From Gordionus sp. m RMFG-2023 (taxonomy: Eukaryota > Nematomorpha > Gordioida > Chordodea > Parachordodidae): a stretch of 64,000 nucleotides of DNA. The notes beneath the pieces were generated by a model that did no database searches, had not been told where the DNA came from, and worked only from the letters and a program-made list of their open reading frames with translations. Both the position numbers and the translations under genes were made by a program. Of this stretch, positions 34,201-45,780 are shown in pieces. Positions within the stretch are counted from its first letter, which is position 1. Every line of letters begins with the position of its first letter. The stretch lies in NCBI RefSeq assembly GCF_954871325.1, contig NC_088777.1, positions 496,001 through 560,000 of the forward strand. Direction: 5' to 3'.

Positions 34201-35356
34201 AATAAGTCTTATTACATTTAATAAATTTTGGTCGGTATTTAGCAAATTATGTTGGTATTTAGAATATTTCCATACATTCACTTGGTAGTAAGCATCATTA
34301 ACCGTCAATGAACTGGTTGGCCTAAATTTTGGTCGTCCAATACTTGTTCATATATCAAAATTCCTATCAATGTACACTGCACCAGTGTCAAAATCAAATT
34401 CAACATCTAACCCATTTATTTCTGCAGTTAGTTTTGCTAGATTCTCTCGATTTTTTTGAATCTTTCATATATTAAAATAGAATCACTTGCTGACACTCTT
34501 ATATAATTTAAATTCTTTGATTTACAGCAAACTGCAAAATGACCAATTGCATTTATTACATGCCGCATTTATAGCTGGACATCTCACTTCTCGGTTATGA
34601 ATAAAACCACATTTATAACATTTAAGTTTATTATAATCTTTATCATTATTATATTTGTATATATTATTCTCTTTATCAAATGTATTATTATACTTGACTT
34701 TATTATAGTATTATTTCTTTTGTTATTATAAAATATCTTATTAACAACAGGCATATTTTTATTTGCCATTTCTTTATCTGCTCGCTCAGAAGCTAATGCC
34801 AGATAAAAAATAAATTGGAAAGTCAATACATTATTATCTCTATCAAGACCGTCGGGATATAGAGCTCTAAGATCTCTTTACAATCCCAGTATTTCCATGC
34901 CAACCATAAACTGAGCACGTAAACCCCCTTCATTGTTCTAATTTAAGTAGCAAATTCAGTTATGGTTTCAGTTGTTCTCCGTAATTTAATGAAATCAAAT
35001 CTAGGAGCAAAAACTGTTGACGTCGGTTTAAATAATTTAAAACATATTGACTTAATTTCCTTAAAAGATAAAGTTTCGATCGAATCAGGATAACAAAAAT
35101 AGTCCACCAACTCAATATTCTTATTGCCAAAAAATGTTAAAAATATATCTATATATTGACATTCAGATGGGCTTACGTTTTTTACCGAAAACTGGCTTCC
35201 CATTGAGAAAAATATCTAGAAATTGAAGTATCGTTATCAAATTTAATCGTAGAAAAATCCGCCAATTTTTTTGAATCGCCATTTAAGGAATTATTTTCTC
35301 CGTTTATGGAATTATTTTCTCCATTTAAAGAATTATTTTCTCCATTCGTCGCCATT

Positions 35357-35494
35357 TATAATGAAACGGCTACGATTATTTATTAGTTATTTTTATTTTA
35401 AAATAATCACATCTAATTTATTAATTAATTAATTCGAATGTTCCATTCTATTTTTTATATAATATCTATAAATATTTTAAAATAATTTATTACA
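35357..35494 (-). repeat. 5' LTR of the Ty3/gypsy fossil
   Basis: 138 bp partner of 27574-27711, followed by the target duplication ACACG at 35495-35499. Confidence 0.85.
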
Positions 35495-35700
35495 ACACGT
35501 ACATATTATTCTGATAATGATTTTAAAAAAATGGATGAGGAACTGAATGAAGATTCTTTTAATAAAGTTCATTCATTAATTTTTATAAATTCGCTTAATA
35601 CAACCCTCCCATCCTCTGCCCCCGTTAAATGTATGTTTAGCACAGCGAAAGCTGATTGAGCACTGTTTTTGGTTACCTGATCCAAATTTAAAAAATCAAT
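35495..35700 (+). mobile_element. hAT-E repeat, right part of the split copy
   Basis: Continues the repeat left at 27573. It encodes a decayed form of the hAT C-terminal signature (LPSSAPVKCMFSTAK) at about 35605-35650. Confidence 0.65.
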
Positions 35701-36251
35701 TCTTGTTAAAAATAAATAAAAAATTATTACAAAAATATTTTATTGATAACCCCAGCAGCCAAATATATGCATCCTACCCTATAAATTTTCGAAGCAAGAT
35801 GCTCTTCTTAACACCCCTCCCCCCTCAAGTAACCACTGTACCTGACCTATAAAAATATTTTGTAAATTTTGTGTGTCCCATATATCTTTTTGTTTTAGGT
35901 TGCTGTACCAATCTCTACTACTAATAAAATTAATAGAAAAGAGATATCAATGAAACTCACTGAACTAAATATATTATCGATCTTTAGATGTATCCTGGTT
36001 CCAAGTATCTTCAAAATTCTTTTTTATAACATATAAACCTACTAAAAATAAAATATAAGTTACTTGTTAATTATATAAATAAGTTAATTTTATTTTGTTT
36101 GAATTAAATTATAGTTTCTTCCTAAAAATATGTAGAATTCTGGTAATGAAATATCAACAACTCAAATAAAGATTACATTCAAATCAGATATAAATGTATT
36201 TAACGAAGATTCTCTTAAGGATTTAAAATTTCTTATTAAATTAGTGTACAC

Positions 36252-36281
36252 CAATGATATATATAACTATAGATTGACGAT
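36252..36281 (+). repeat. P element terminal inverted repeat, left
   Basis: 30 bp, perfectly inverted relative to 41571-41600 and preceded by the GTGTACAC duplication. Confidence 0.95.
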
Positions 36282-37783
36282 CATGCATAAAAAAACGTCC
36301 ACCTATTGAAATCAGCTGTAGCGCCATTTTGTAGCTTGTACGTTGATCAAATGCCTCAATAATGATAATAATTTTTAAAAATTTAACAATTTTACTAATA
36401 ATTTTTAATGTAATTATGTAAAATAATCAAATGAATCCTAACCTCAACTGATCTTCAATTAAATTACATGGGTATTCTCTAAAATAAAAAAACTCAACAT
36501 TTAATCCAATAGTAGTACATAATATCATTAAATTACTTTCACCCAGAAATTATTCAGAAACATAGATTGCTACAACATCACTGAAACAAAAATCACCAAA
36601 ATTATACCCATACAAAATATTCCATACTTATATCTAATACACCCTCAAATATTCAACCAAATAAGGTCCACTGCCTATATATAATTGCCAAAAAAACTTA
36701 TCACACAGATTCCTTTGACTCAGTCAAGAAAATACATCTTTCAATCATAGTTTTAAGTTAATTTATCTATTTGATTAATATTATTATAAAAATAAATTTA
36801 TTTTTAAACATTCCTCAATTATTTAACCCCCAATCATTTATTAGAATATCTAATTTATTTTATACATATTAATTGCAAATATCAAAATCATTTATATTTT
36901 TATATATATTTGTTAATTTTTTTAATAAAATTAGTTTTTATAATTTTATCAAATTCACTTGATGTTTCATTAAAAATCTTATTATCCACTTATTGTTCAT
37001 TTATGGAATCCTTATTATTAAATATAATAATATTTTATGATTCATATCTTATTAATAAATAAAAATGATGTACTTATATTTATTGTAGTTGCTGGTACTT
37101 TTAATTTTAGGTAAGTAATTTATACCTTAAAATAATAATCAAAATTTATACAAAAAAAGAGATCTGTATAGATATAATTAAATAAAATCTACAATACTCT
37201 AAAAGTAGATGAGGATTAATTAATTATGTTAAGAAAATAAGATTTTATAAAAAAATATCCTGTCAATTAAAAATTATTTTGGATTATGTGTTCTAGATGA
37301 AATAAGTTAAACTATCTTAAAAGATGGGTTGAGAGCTCATCTTACTTAATTTTTATTGTAATAATCATTTATAATTTTTTTTGTTTTAATTATTTCATCT
37401 TAATTATAAATGACAAATGAAAACATCTTTTATTTTTTTTTCAATAAAAACATAGTGTAATAATAACATTTTTTGCATGAGTTTAAATTATTATATAAAT
37501 CATTTAAATAAGGTTTATACAATAAATATATAAAAATATAGAGTACACTTTAAAAAACAAAATGTATTTTTAACAATGTGATGATTCACATTCATATTAT
37601 CTTTGATTATAAACATTCATCCTTTTTGATTCTATCATCACCTATAAAAAATAAAATATATTTACATTAGCATAGATTATATATAATATCATAATTTTTA
37701 TAATATGTCTTATATAAGGCCTGTTCTTTATACAATATAATTTTTAAAAAATAAAAGAAGATATAAATATTAATTTACATGAC

Positions 37784-40700
37784 TTATTGATTATTAAATT
37801 GTATTGCTTTTGTAAGATTTTGCCTCATACCAGTTCTCAATTCCTGGTTTCTCAAGTCAGCAAAATGAAAAAATCTAATATTTAAATATCTTTAAAAAAA
37901 TAGTATAAAACTAATAAATGATTACCTTTGAACAATTAATTTTACAAGAATTTGAAAATGGCTGTAACCAATCTCATGTTCATTAATATGTTCAGTAAGA
38001 TCAATAAAAATATTTGTACCAATTATTGTGGAAAAAACCAACACTTCCATTTTTTTAATAATATTTTTACGTTTAATATCATTTTGATAAGTTCTAAATG
38101 AACTTTCACAAATTCGGCATAATATAGACATACTAGATGAAGGAATCACTAACCCCCCATTATTTTTAAAATTTATGAGCATATTATTTATATTATTATC
38201 AATATATGAATCACTGACCATTGCATTAATGCAAACATCACATCGTACCTTTTTTTCTTTAATAAGTTGTTGTACTATATATCCCGAAATATAAGTTGTT
38301 ACATTATCTAAATATAATGATAATTTTGGGATATGAGGATTTGTTTGGCTAAAATAATAAGATAATGCCTGGGGTATTATTGGATTTGAAATAGTTTTGA
38401 TAGAATTAAAATCATCGTCATGATTATTTTGAAAATTTGAACATATTAATTGAGTATTATCTAAGGAAATGCAATTTCCTGTAATTGTAGCATCCAATTT
38501 TGCCATTAAGGAAATGCGAACAGCAGATCGAACCTGATATGCTGATGGATTATCATTAAATCCACCTCTGCTACGAATACTACAAAAATATAATTCTAGG
38601 TGGTCTTGAGAGGTTTTATATGTTAAAAAGAACCTTAAAAAATTGTTATATTATAGCTTTATGAATAACTCTTGTTATAAATTAAATATAATACTTCATT
38701 TTTGGGGTTTCCCCAGTTAATAATTCCTTCCCCATTTCCAGGATGCTTTTCATAGAAAGAATTAACCCTTCTACACATGTTTTTTTATTAGACTTATAGA
38801 CATAAGTTCCATTTGTTAACTTGAGTGATTTTAAAGTTTTAATGCACTTGTCAAAATGATTTTCATAATCTGCAATTGTATTATTATATAAAGGGGCTTT
38901 ATATCCTTTACCAAGACAATTTCTTGTATTAAGATAATCAAACATTCTATAAGTTATTCATAAATTTATATCATAATTTTTATTTTACTGATCTATCATC
39001 AATATAAAATTAATTGTACCATCACAATTTTCAAATCCAGGAATCTCCTGATGCTGGGCAAAAAGAAGGCTATTTGCAACAGATGCACTAAAAACTTGAA
39101 CAGCAAGTTTTACCTTAAAAAATATTTAATAATTATATATTTATTATCAAACTTTCATTTTTTGTTTTTGGAAAGCAATATGTGCTTTGCGCAATTTATT
39201 TGCAGCACGTAAACCTTCGCACTCCTGCAATTTGTGTAAATTTTGTATATGCTTCCAATCTATTAACTATAAATACAAAATAAATATTTAACCAAATTTA
39301 GCTAGCTACCTCTCCATTTGATTCATTTATTAAAATTTCCTCCTCCGCTAATAGATTTCTAAGTAATTTGAGCATATGACAAACATCTAGTAACATGTAT
39401 ATTTTTTCTGATTCATAAAATTCCAGCTCAATATATGGAATGATATTATCAGGATCCATACTAACACCAAGCAGTTTGCTCATTTTTTTATTAACAGCAC
39501 AACCATCACATACTATGGCCTTACAGATAACTCCTGTTTCATTTATATTGAACAATGCAACTCTCACTAAATTAGCTAGGATATCTGAATTCATTTGTGA
39601 AACTAGAAAATAGGCTATTGGCATTTTCCAGCTGCTATTAAGACATGTAGCCATAAGAAACAGTGCCTTTGTTGCTTCTGGACAAGATTTATCTTCCTTT
39701 GTTGATTTTGTCCCATCACCTAAATCAACATAACCATGATATTCTGCTTTGTGGGGGTCATAATCTATTTGTGTTTTAATATGCATTTCATCAAGGCTAA
39801 GTACACAATATAACTGCTTTTCTGATTTTTTTTGGTAGCTTTTAATTTGGGTAAATGAAATAGAAAGGAAACCTTTATTTAATTTAATTTATTTTTTTTA
39901 AAATTATTATAATAAACCTGGCATGATTTCAATCTTGCTACTCCATGCCCTTAATGTGGATTCCGAAGGCATACAAAAGTGTGATTTGAGATATCTGTAA
40001 GCCTTAGGTGAATAAAAATGCATAGTCAATGCAAATTGACGGAATTCACTTGTATATATTTTTTTTTGTGGGTTTGAGATGCCTCCACTGTGTATATGTG
40101 TTTTAAGGAATATAGCAGATGTCCCTGTAAAGTGCCTGTCTATAATATTTTCGACATCATCTGATAACAAATTTTCATCTTTTAGTGAAGTGATTATTGT
40201 TTGTAAATTGATTATTTTATTTTTTCCTCTTTTTGAGCTCCTATAATAAGCATGTGCTCTTTTTTTAAGCGTTTAATTATAGCCTCTTGGTAAATAATTT
40301 TTCTTTTTAATGTTTCATATGTCGCGGAATAATTATGATCATTTGTTATATGTATAATTGGATCTTTTTCATATAATATATCACTTTTTAATGGTGTTTG
40401 TATATTTGAATAAACATTCGTTATCTAAAAAGTATATATTTTAAAATATTGTTTTAACTATGTAATGATATTGTTAACATACATCATGAAGTGGCTTAGA
40501 TATACTAAATATCGATGGAATAGAATCTTCCTTCAATAAAATCTTTCCAGATATAGTTTGAATGAAACAAGTATTTTTAAAATGCCTTCCACAAATAATA
40601 CTATATTTATTAGGCATAAAATTTTTTCTATTTATAGCATGTAACCATTTTTCCAATAATTCTTTGGATTTTAATGGAAATCTATATTTAAAAATAGGTG

Positions 40701-41205
40701 AATAATAATGAGTAAAATATAAGATATATTTATGACATTGATACAAAGATAGATAGTATATAACAATCAATATTAATATCAGATCAGTTATTAGTAATAT
40801 AGTATTGAATCAGTGAAAATTTGTTGATTGGCAGAGCCTCTATTAATATATATATGGTTTACATATTTCTTACAAATATTTAAAAATGAAACTGTATCAT
40901 AGTAAATATGTATTTTAAAAATGGCTAACTTAATATTTTATCCAGAAAAATATTTAGGCAAAGTTCAAAATAGAAATCTTATCAACTCAAGAGGAAGAAG
41001 CATTATTTGTCCTAGCAGTAAAAATGAGAAAACTTTATATTTTTACTAAATAAGGATTTTTTTTTCAATGTTTGTAGCTTATTAATGCTTTATGTAATAA
41101 ATATGTTGCATATAAAAAATAATATATATACTTATGATAAGAAATATGTGTATTAGATTCCATTTTATTTGTTTTATTACAATTATGAACACAGCACACT
41201 CCCAT
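37784..41205 (-). CDS. P-element (THAP9-like) transposase
   Basis: Nine exons on the - strand: 41132-41205, 40483-40681, 39918-40424, 39310-39872, 39153-39266, 38989-39113, 38695-38946, 37926-38633 and 37784-37874, all with AG/GT borders. They give about 877 residues, close to human THAP9 (903). Order: THAP zinc finger (MGVCCVHNC, then SIICGRHF and SIPSIF), basic coiled coil, RFALTMHFYSPKAYRYL-type region, RNase H-like catalytic core with SLDEMHIK, VCDGCAVNKKM and LDVCHMLKLLRN, the GTP-binding/insertion region, DHLELYFCSIRSRGGFNDNP, and the C-terminal end LTKAIQFNNQ. One frame shift lies in exon 3 at a run of seven A near 40261. It could be a real lesion or a homopolymer base-call error. All other exons are open and in phase, so the element was active recently. 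Confidence 0.93.
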
Positions 41206-41570
41206 TATCTAAATAAAATAATAAATGATAGTGATATTAAAAGATCTGTTTTGCATGTATCCTAAGATGCATTAACATAAGATTTATAAATCCGTGCAGA
41301 ATTAAGTTAAACTATATTTTAAAAAATTAAAAGGTGGGTTAGTCTTAGATTCATTTTTTAAATATAATCACCTAGTCCACATTCATAAAAAAAGTCTTAA
41401 CTATAAAATATTATATCATAAATCGAAACCTTTAAAACTAAATTATCGTAGTAGACTTGTTTTCTATATATTAATATTTCTTGCTGACAAATAATGGATA
41501 ACCAAACTACAAAATGGCGCTACAGCTGATTACAATGTGTGGACACTTTTATAATGCATTGAATGAATGA

Positions 41571-41600
41571 ATCGTCAATCTATAGTTATATATATCATTG
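41571..41600 (-). repeat. P element terminal inverted repeat, right
   Basis: Exact inverse of 36252-36281, followed by GTGTACAC at 41601-41608. Confidence 0.95.
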
Positions 41601-41753
41601 GTGTACACATATTTATATAATGAATACAAATTTAATTTTTTTATTGTGATTGATTAGCAACAGTTATGTTAATAAATTTGAAAAATACAATTTGATAAAT
41701 AATAATCGTTTATGAAAAATAAAGCAGTTTGTTAATATAAGCATTCAAAATTA

Positions 41754-42569
41754 TCATTGTCCTTTAATGAGAGTCTTAGTATGGATCCAATCATTAAAAT
41801 CTTGATTCGTTTCTTTATAATAGGGTAATTTTTTCATTACATCAATCCATGCTTGAATTTTTGGGTAATTTGCAAAATTATATTTTGACATCCATAAAAA
41901 TGAAACATTACAAAATATTGAAATGTCAGCTATTGTCATTTGATCTCCTATAATATATTTTATATTTCGATATATTATTACTAATAACCTGCAATGTATT
42001 TGCTCTGACTCAATAATAATTCTAAATTATCTAAAGCTTCTTTCATGTCCTTTTCCCTTTCAGGATTCGAAGGCTTATTGTGCATAACTTGAGGGTACTA
42101 TAATAAACTATTGAAATTATTATTTAAAAAGTTATAACAGCATATTCTTTCAAAGCTGGCCAAAATTTTCCTATATCAAAATCTAATCTGCTATCAACCA
42201 AAGCTCGTTTTTTTGCATCTTTTGGGTATAAAGGATCACCACATTTATTGGCAAGATATTTCATAATTGCACGACTAGCAAAAAAAGAAAAATTACAACA
42301 AATAATTGCCAAAATACCTTTCACAAATAATAAATCCATTATCATCAATTGTAGGCACAGTATGGAGTGGATTTATCTTAATTTTAATTAAAATTTAAAT
42401 ATTAAATAAAATTTACCTTCTTATATTCAGGTGTGTTTTGTTCTCCTTTCTCTAAATCAATAGCAACAATCTCAAGAGGCATATTCAAAGCCTTTGCAGT
42501 CATCCATACAGCTCTTCCTGCACACTGCTGTGTTCTTGACATAACATATAATTTTACAGTTTGAGACAT
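41754..42569 (-). CDS. Glutathione S-transferase, theta/delta-like, complete
   Basis: Five exons on the - strand: 42417-42569, 42318-42376, 42139-42274, 41989-42097 and 41754-41947, totalling 651 bp and 216 residues, the usual GST length. Phases agree at every junction and the introns are 40-49 bp. The protein conjugates glutathione to electrophiles in the cytosol. The N-terminal thioredoxin-fold domain (residues 1-80) starts MSQTVKLYVMSRTQQCAG, with the likely catalytic serine at residue 11. It contains NPLHTVPTIDDNGF and the glutathione-binding ESRAI. The helical C-terminal domain carries MTIADISIF. Donors are weak at +3 (GTTATA, GTTATT). A decayed duplicate lies at 52073-52890. Start chosen: the only ATG in frame with the conserved N terminus. 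Confidence 0.95.
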
Positions 42570-44039
42570 TTTTAAATTTTAAAAATAATTTAATCTTGCA
42601 AATTCACACAAAATTGTGCTTTATATTTGAATTTTAATTGTATTCTAAAATTATTATTATCTATAATTTAATAAATTTAATTAAAATGCAATTTTATCTT
42701 TAAATAAAATATAATTGTGATGGTAAATGTCCTTGGTATTAAGATATAATTCTATTGTTAATCAAAAAATAGGAATCGTAAATAGCCTTTATTAAAATGT
42801 AATTTTATTTTAATCAAGATATAATTAAACATCCATTGTTTAGTGGCCACATGTGTTTTATTACAATTTTGTTGTAAAATACTCAAAAATTTTATATTAC
42901 AATTTAAAATCCTTTACGTAAAATTAATTAGTCCAAATAATTCTAATTATATTTAAGACAGATATCCTTTAAGAAATTAATTAAAATTTCATATTTCATA
43001 AATATATTTACGATATATTTCGTTAACAAATAATTTCTATATGCAAAACCATTAATATGGGTGAAATGACAATGCTAGTAAAGCCTTGTAGGTAAATGTT
43101 TTATAGCAACCTCATTTTTATTGAGGCTTTGCTCCCATATCCCTTGTTTGCTCACTTTTGCATATCCTACATAATAATATTAAACATTTTTTTTCTTCTA
43201 TTTCTTATATTTTTGGACAAAAACATGTTTAAAATGATAGGTTAAATACTATATTACAGTTATCACATTTTTATTAGAAAAAAGGCCCATACGGAATTGT
43301 TATCACATATTTTATTTTAAGAATTGCATATATAAAATTATTTCATATAATTGCTTTCTATAGTGGGGTAGGGGGGGGCTTCCTCCTTTGGCAAAATTTA
43401 ATTTTTAAAAAATGTGAAGTTATATTCTGAAGTTTTGGGGCTTCAGTTACTGGTAAAATAGAAGGTGACATTTTGGTCATGTGATTTGGTATGTATCATT
43501 TTAGATTATTAAAAGAAACTACTTAACACTTATATTTTAAATTTAAATTAAAAAAGTAAAAACAAAGATTTATTCTCTAAAATAATATTTTCCAACATAA
43601 AAAAAGTACAAAAATTAATTCCTTTTATAGGGAAAATAAAACGTGCGAATTAAAATAAAATTGGCTCTAAGTGAAAAAAAAGGAACGTTTTTTGCGAAAA
43701 GGAGCTGTGTTAGTTTTATCTTACATAATTGGGGATAAAACCTACCCCCACCGCCATACTTTTCGAAACTCAAATTATACTTCTGAATGCAGGGCTATCT
43801 CCCGGACCTATATATCTAACTTATATTGGCTGAACATTTTACTAAGGATTCCAAAGGTAAGAAAAAACCCCTAAGTAAAAGAAAACACAAATATGTTTTA
43901 CTTTTAACTTAACTCAAAACAAATGAGAGACCAAAAAAAAAATTTATTAAATTTTTATGTACTTACAAAACAAAAGAGGGGTGTATAAAGAAACTATTTA
44001 AAGTTTAAGTGTATTAGATTAAAATAACATATTCTGTTC
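42570..44039. other. Duplicated non-coding flank
   Basis: AT-rich DNA upstream of the GST gene, with a poly-G tract near 43371. A 67-codon frame at 43671-43874 sits in the part absent from copy 2 and has no family match. Confidence 0.4.
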
Positions 44040-44950
44040 TAAATATTAGTGAAATGTTAAAATTGATTTAAATAATATTTTTCTTTTACACAACAAATTT
44101 ATACAATAATTTTTCAAAAAAAGTAATGATATGGATATGGCTGAAATTATGAAATTCGTGAATAATTGTATTATAACTAAGAGAATATATTGATCAAGAA
44201 TTTTTTGAGGTTTATGTCATTTTTGAGACAAAAGCAAAATGACTTTGAAATTTGTTTGCCTCAACTCTCACTGACAATCAAATCGGTACAATATTAACGT
44301 TGACTCAATTGAATATCATCATAAAATAACCCATTGATTCCTCTCAATGAACAATTTGTGATTCATGAAATGGTGTAACCAATTTACAAATACCATGTCT
44401 TATAAACTCCTTCTGATCTGAGCATACATTAAATCTTGATTATTGAAAAAATTAAGTATTTAGCTAAATTTTATTCAAAGGATATAAATTAATCCGAAGT
44501 AAAATTAATTTTTTGGTTTATTTAAGCATGGACAAGATACAGAGATGGAAGCTGAGGTAAATGAGTTGTCTGAATTTATGATCGGACAGACATTGTGAGC
44601 CAGAATATTTGGAGGAACCAGGAAATGGGTGATAATAGATTGGAATTATGTTGAGTGAAGTTTACCAGAAGGAAAGTTAGCCAAGGACCAGATACAAAAA
44701 GATGTAGAATTCGGAAGATAGAGATCGTTCCTGCCTGGGTATTGTGAGGGGTAATGACTTTAAATCGTCGTAAGTATTCAAGAGTTTTAAAAATTATATT
44801 TAGTAAAAATCTAATTGAGCGACCAAACCAAAAACCTAACATATTGCTGCAAGCTAAGAATATGGTAATGATCAGCACAGGTACCAGTGGCAGCTAGCCT
44901 TTACAATTCCAGGGGGCTCAACCAAAAATTGGGCGTCACCTTCCTTACCC
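44040..44950. repeat. dup-X repeat, copy 1
   Basis: Shared in diverged form with 48160-49070 and 53880-55330. Blocks such as GATTTATTAGCCTCAACCTG (here TTTGTTTGCCTCAACTCTC), CGTTGACTCAATTGAATATC, GAGTTGTCTGAATTTATGAT and GGAACCAGGAAATGGGTG recur. Short open frames differ between copies, so it is a repeat of unknown origin and not a gene. Confidence 0.7.
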
Positions 44951-44959
44951 CTTTGATAA

Positions 44960-45780
44960 TTATTGTGCATACACACTAATACTAACCTATAAATGATGAA
45001 AGTAAACTAATACAAGGCTTTTGGCCCACAAGCCCCATCCGATATTTTAAAAAAATTTTAACCCACCAACCCAACCCACTCATAGTGATTAAAAAAATAT
45101 ACCCGCTCACCCATGAGCCTAAAATTCTTTATCCCCTCGCCCCCTCCCCACCTGTCCATTAGTCTAAAAATTCTTTATCCGTCAGCCTATTCAATTTTTT
45201 CGACCCATTGCCGCCCATAAAATGTAAATAAACTCATAATTTTTTTTTTTTCAAATCTAATTTTTAAAAAAATGATTCAGTTTCAGCAGCGCTAACGCCT
45301 ACAAAAATGTTTTATAATTTAGGAAATTGCCATATTTAACAAAAAAAAGTATTCAATTTTAAAATACGGATAAGGAATTTATTTGATTAAAAGATCCATG
45401 TATAATTCTCCTTTGTAACAGCCAAATCCTTCCATCAGTTGTTGTTTAATTTTGTCGTGGATACTAACAATTTCAAACATTGCATTTATAATTTAATACC
45501 TTTAATTGAATTCTCTTCGCTTTTGGAGAAACGGGTAAAATCAGATTTTCATCCAGGTTGATGATATATTCTTGCACGCAAAAGCAAATACAGTTTTACG
45601 ACATCAACACATCCTCTGATATCGATTGGTATCGTTGAAATTTATTGGAGCATTTTTTTTAAACGTTTACATATTTTAAATAACAAATAAAAGTTGCAAA
45701 TTTTTTAACCCGCTCGCCCGCCCGCCCACTTAGATGAACGGGCCGGATAAATACCCGCTAAATGCAGACCTCTAGCCTGG
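44960..45780. mobile_element. GC-B-like repeat, long degraded copy
   Basis: Contains GGCTTTTGGCCCACAAGCCC and ACCCACCAACCCAACCCAC near the left and ACGGGCCGGATAAATACCCG with AATGCAGACCTCTAG at the right. The ends fit the GC-B family, but the 0.8 kb body is not shared with the short copies. Confidence 0.45.

Larger units (their letters stand above)
27574..35494 (-). mobile_element. Ty3/gypsy LTR retrotransposon fossil (broken)
   Basis: A - strand element bounded by two 138 bp LTRs (27574-27711 and 35357-35494) and 5 bp target duplications ACACG. Parts in element order: gag about 34580-35355, zinc knuckle about 34500-34580, aspartic protease about 33629-33901, reverse transcriptase about 32700-33500, RNase H about 32170-32650, and integrase about 31900-32100 and 28170-28660 with the C-terminal part at 27733-28170. 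Recognisable family motifs include YRPGNKNVIADALSRLP. The frames are broken in many places (on the order of ten). LTRs differ by roughly 7% by eye, so the insertion is old. It is split by a TIR-C element and carries a SINE. Confidence 0.9.
34600..36251. repeat. Segmental duplication, copy 1, left block
   Basis: Matches 50278-51931 almost base for base: part of the fossil gag region, its 5' LTR, the right part of the hAT-E copy and flanking DNA. The block is interrupted at GTGTACAC by the P element and continues at 41601. Confidence 0.9.
36252..41600 (-). mobile_element. Complete P element (5.35 kb) with THAP transposase
   Basis: The left end reads CAATGATATATATAACTATA and continues to GATTGACGAT; the right end is its exact reverse complement over 30 bp. 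Both are flanked by the 8 bp duplication GTGTACAC (36244-36251 and 41601-41608), the target size of P elements. Further inside, CAGCTGTAGCGCCATTTTG at 36311-36329 is matched in inverse at about 41509-41528. The duplicate at 51924-51931 shows the same locus with one GTGTACAC and no element, which proves the insertion. The single gene is a nine-exon transposase on the - strand. A half pal-A repeat lies in its first intron (about 40905-40980). Confidence 0.97.
41609..44950. repeat. Segmental duplication, copy 1, right block
   Basis: Continues the left block after the P element. It matches 51932-53880 (including the GST gene), and from about 44476 matches 53880-54016 and 54977-55300. Copy 2 lacks about 0.9 kb corresponding to 43580-44475. 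Confidence 0.88.

Noticed and set aside
44576-44878. A 100-codon open frame on the - strand of the dup-X repeat
   Set aside because: Not preserved in the other dup-X copies at 48.7 and 55 kb, so it is a chance frame.
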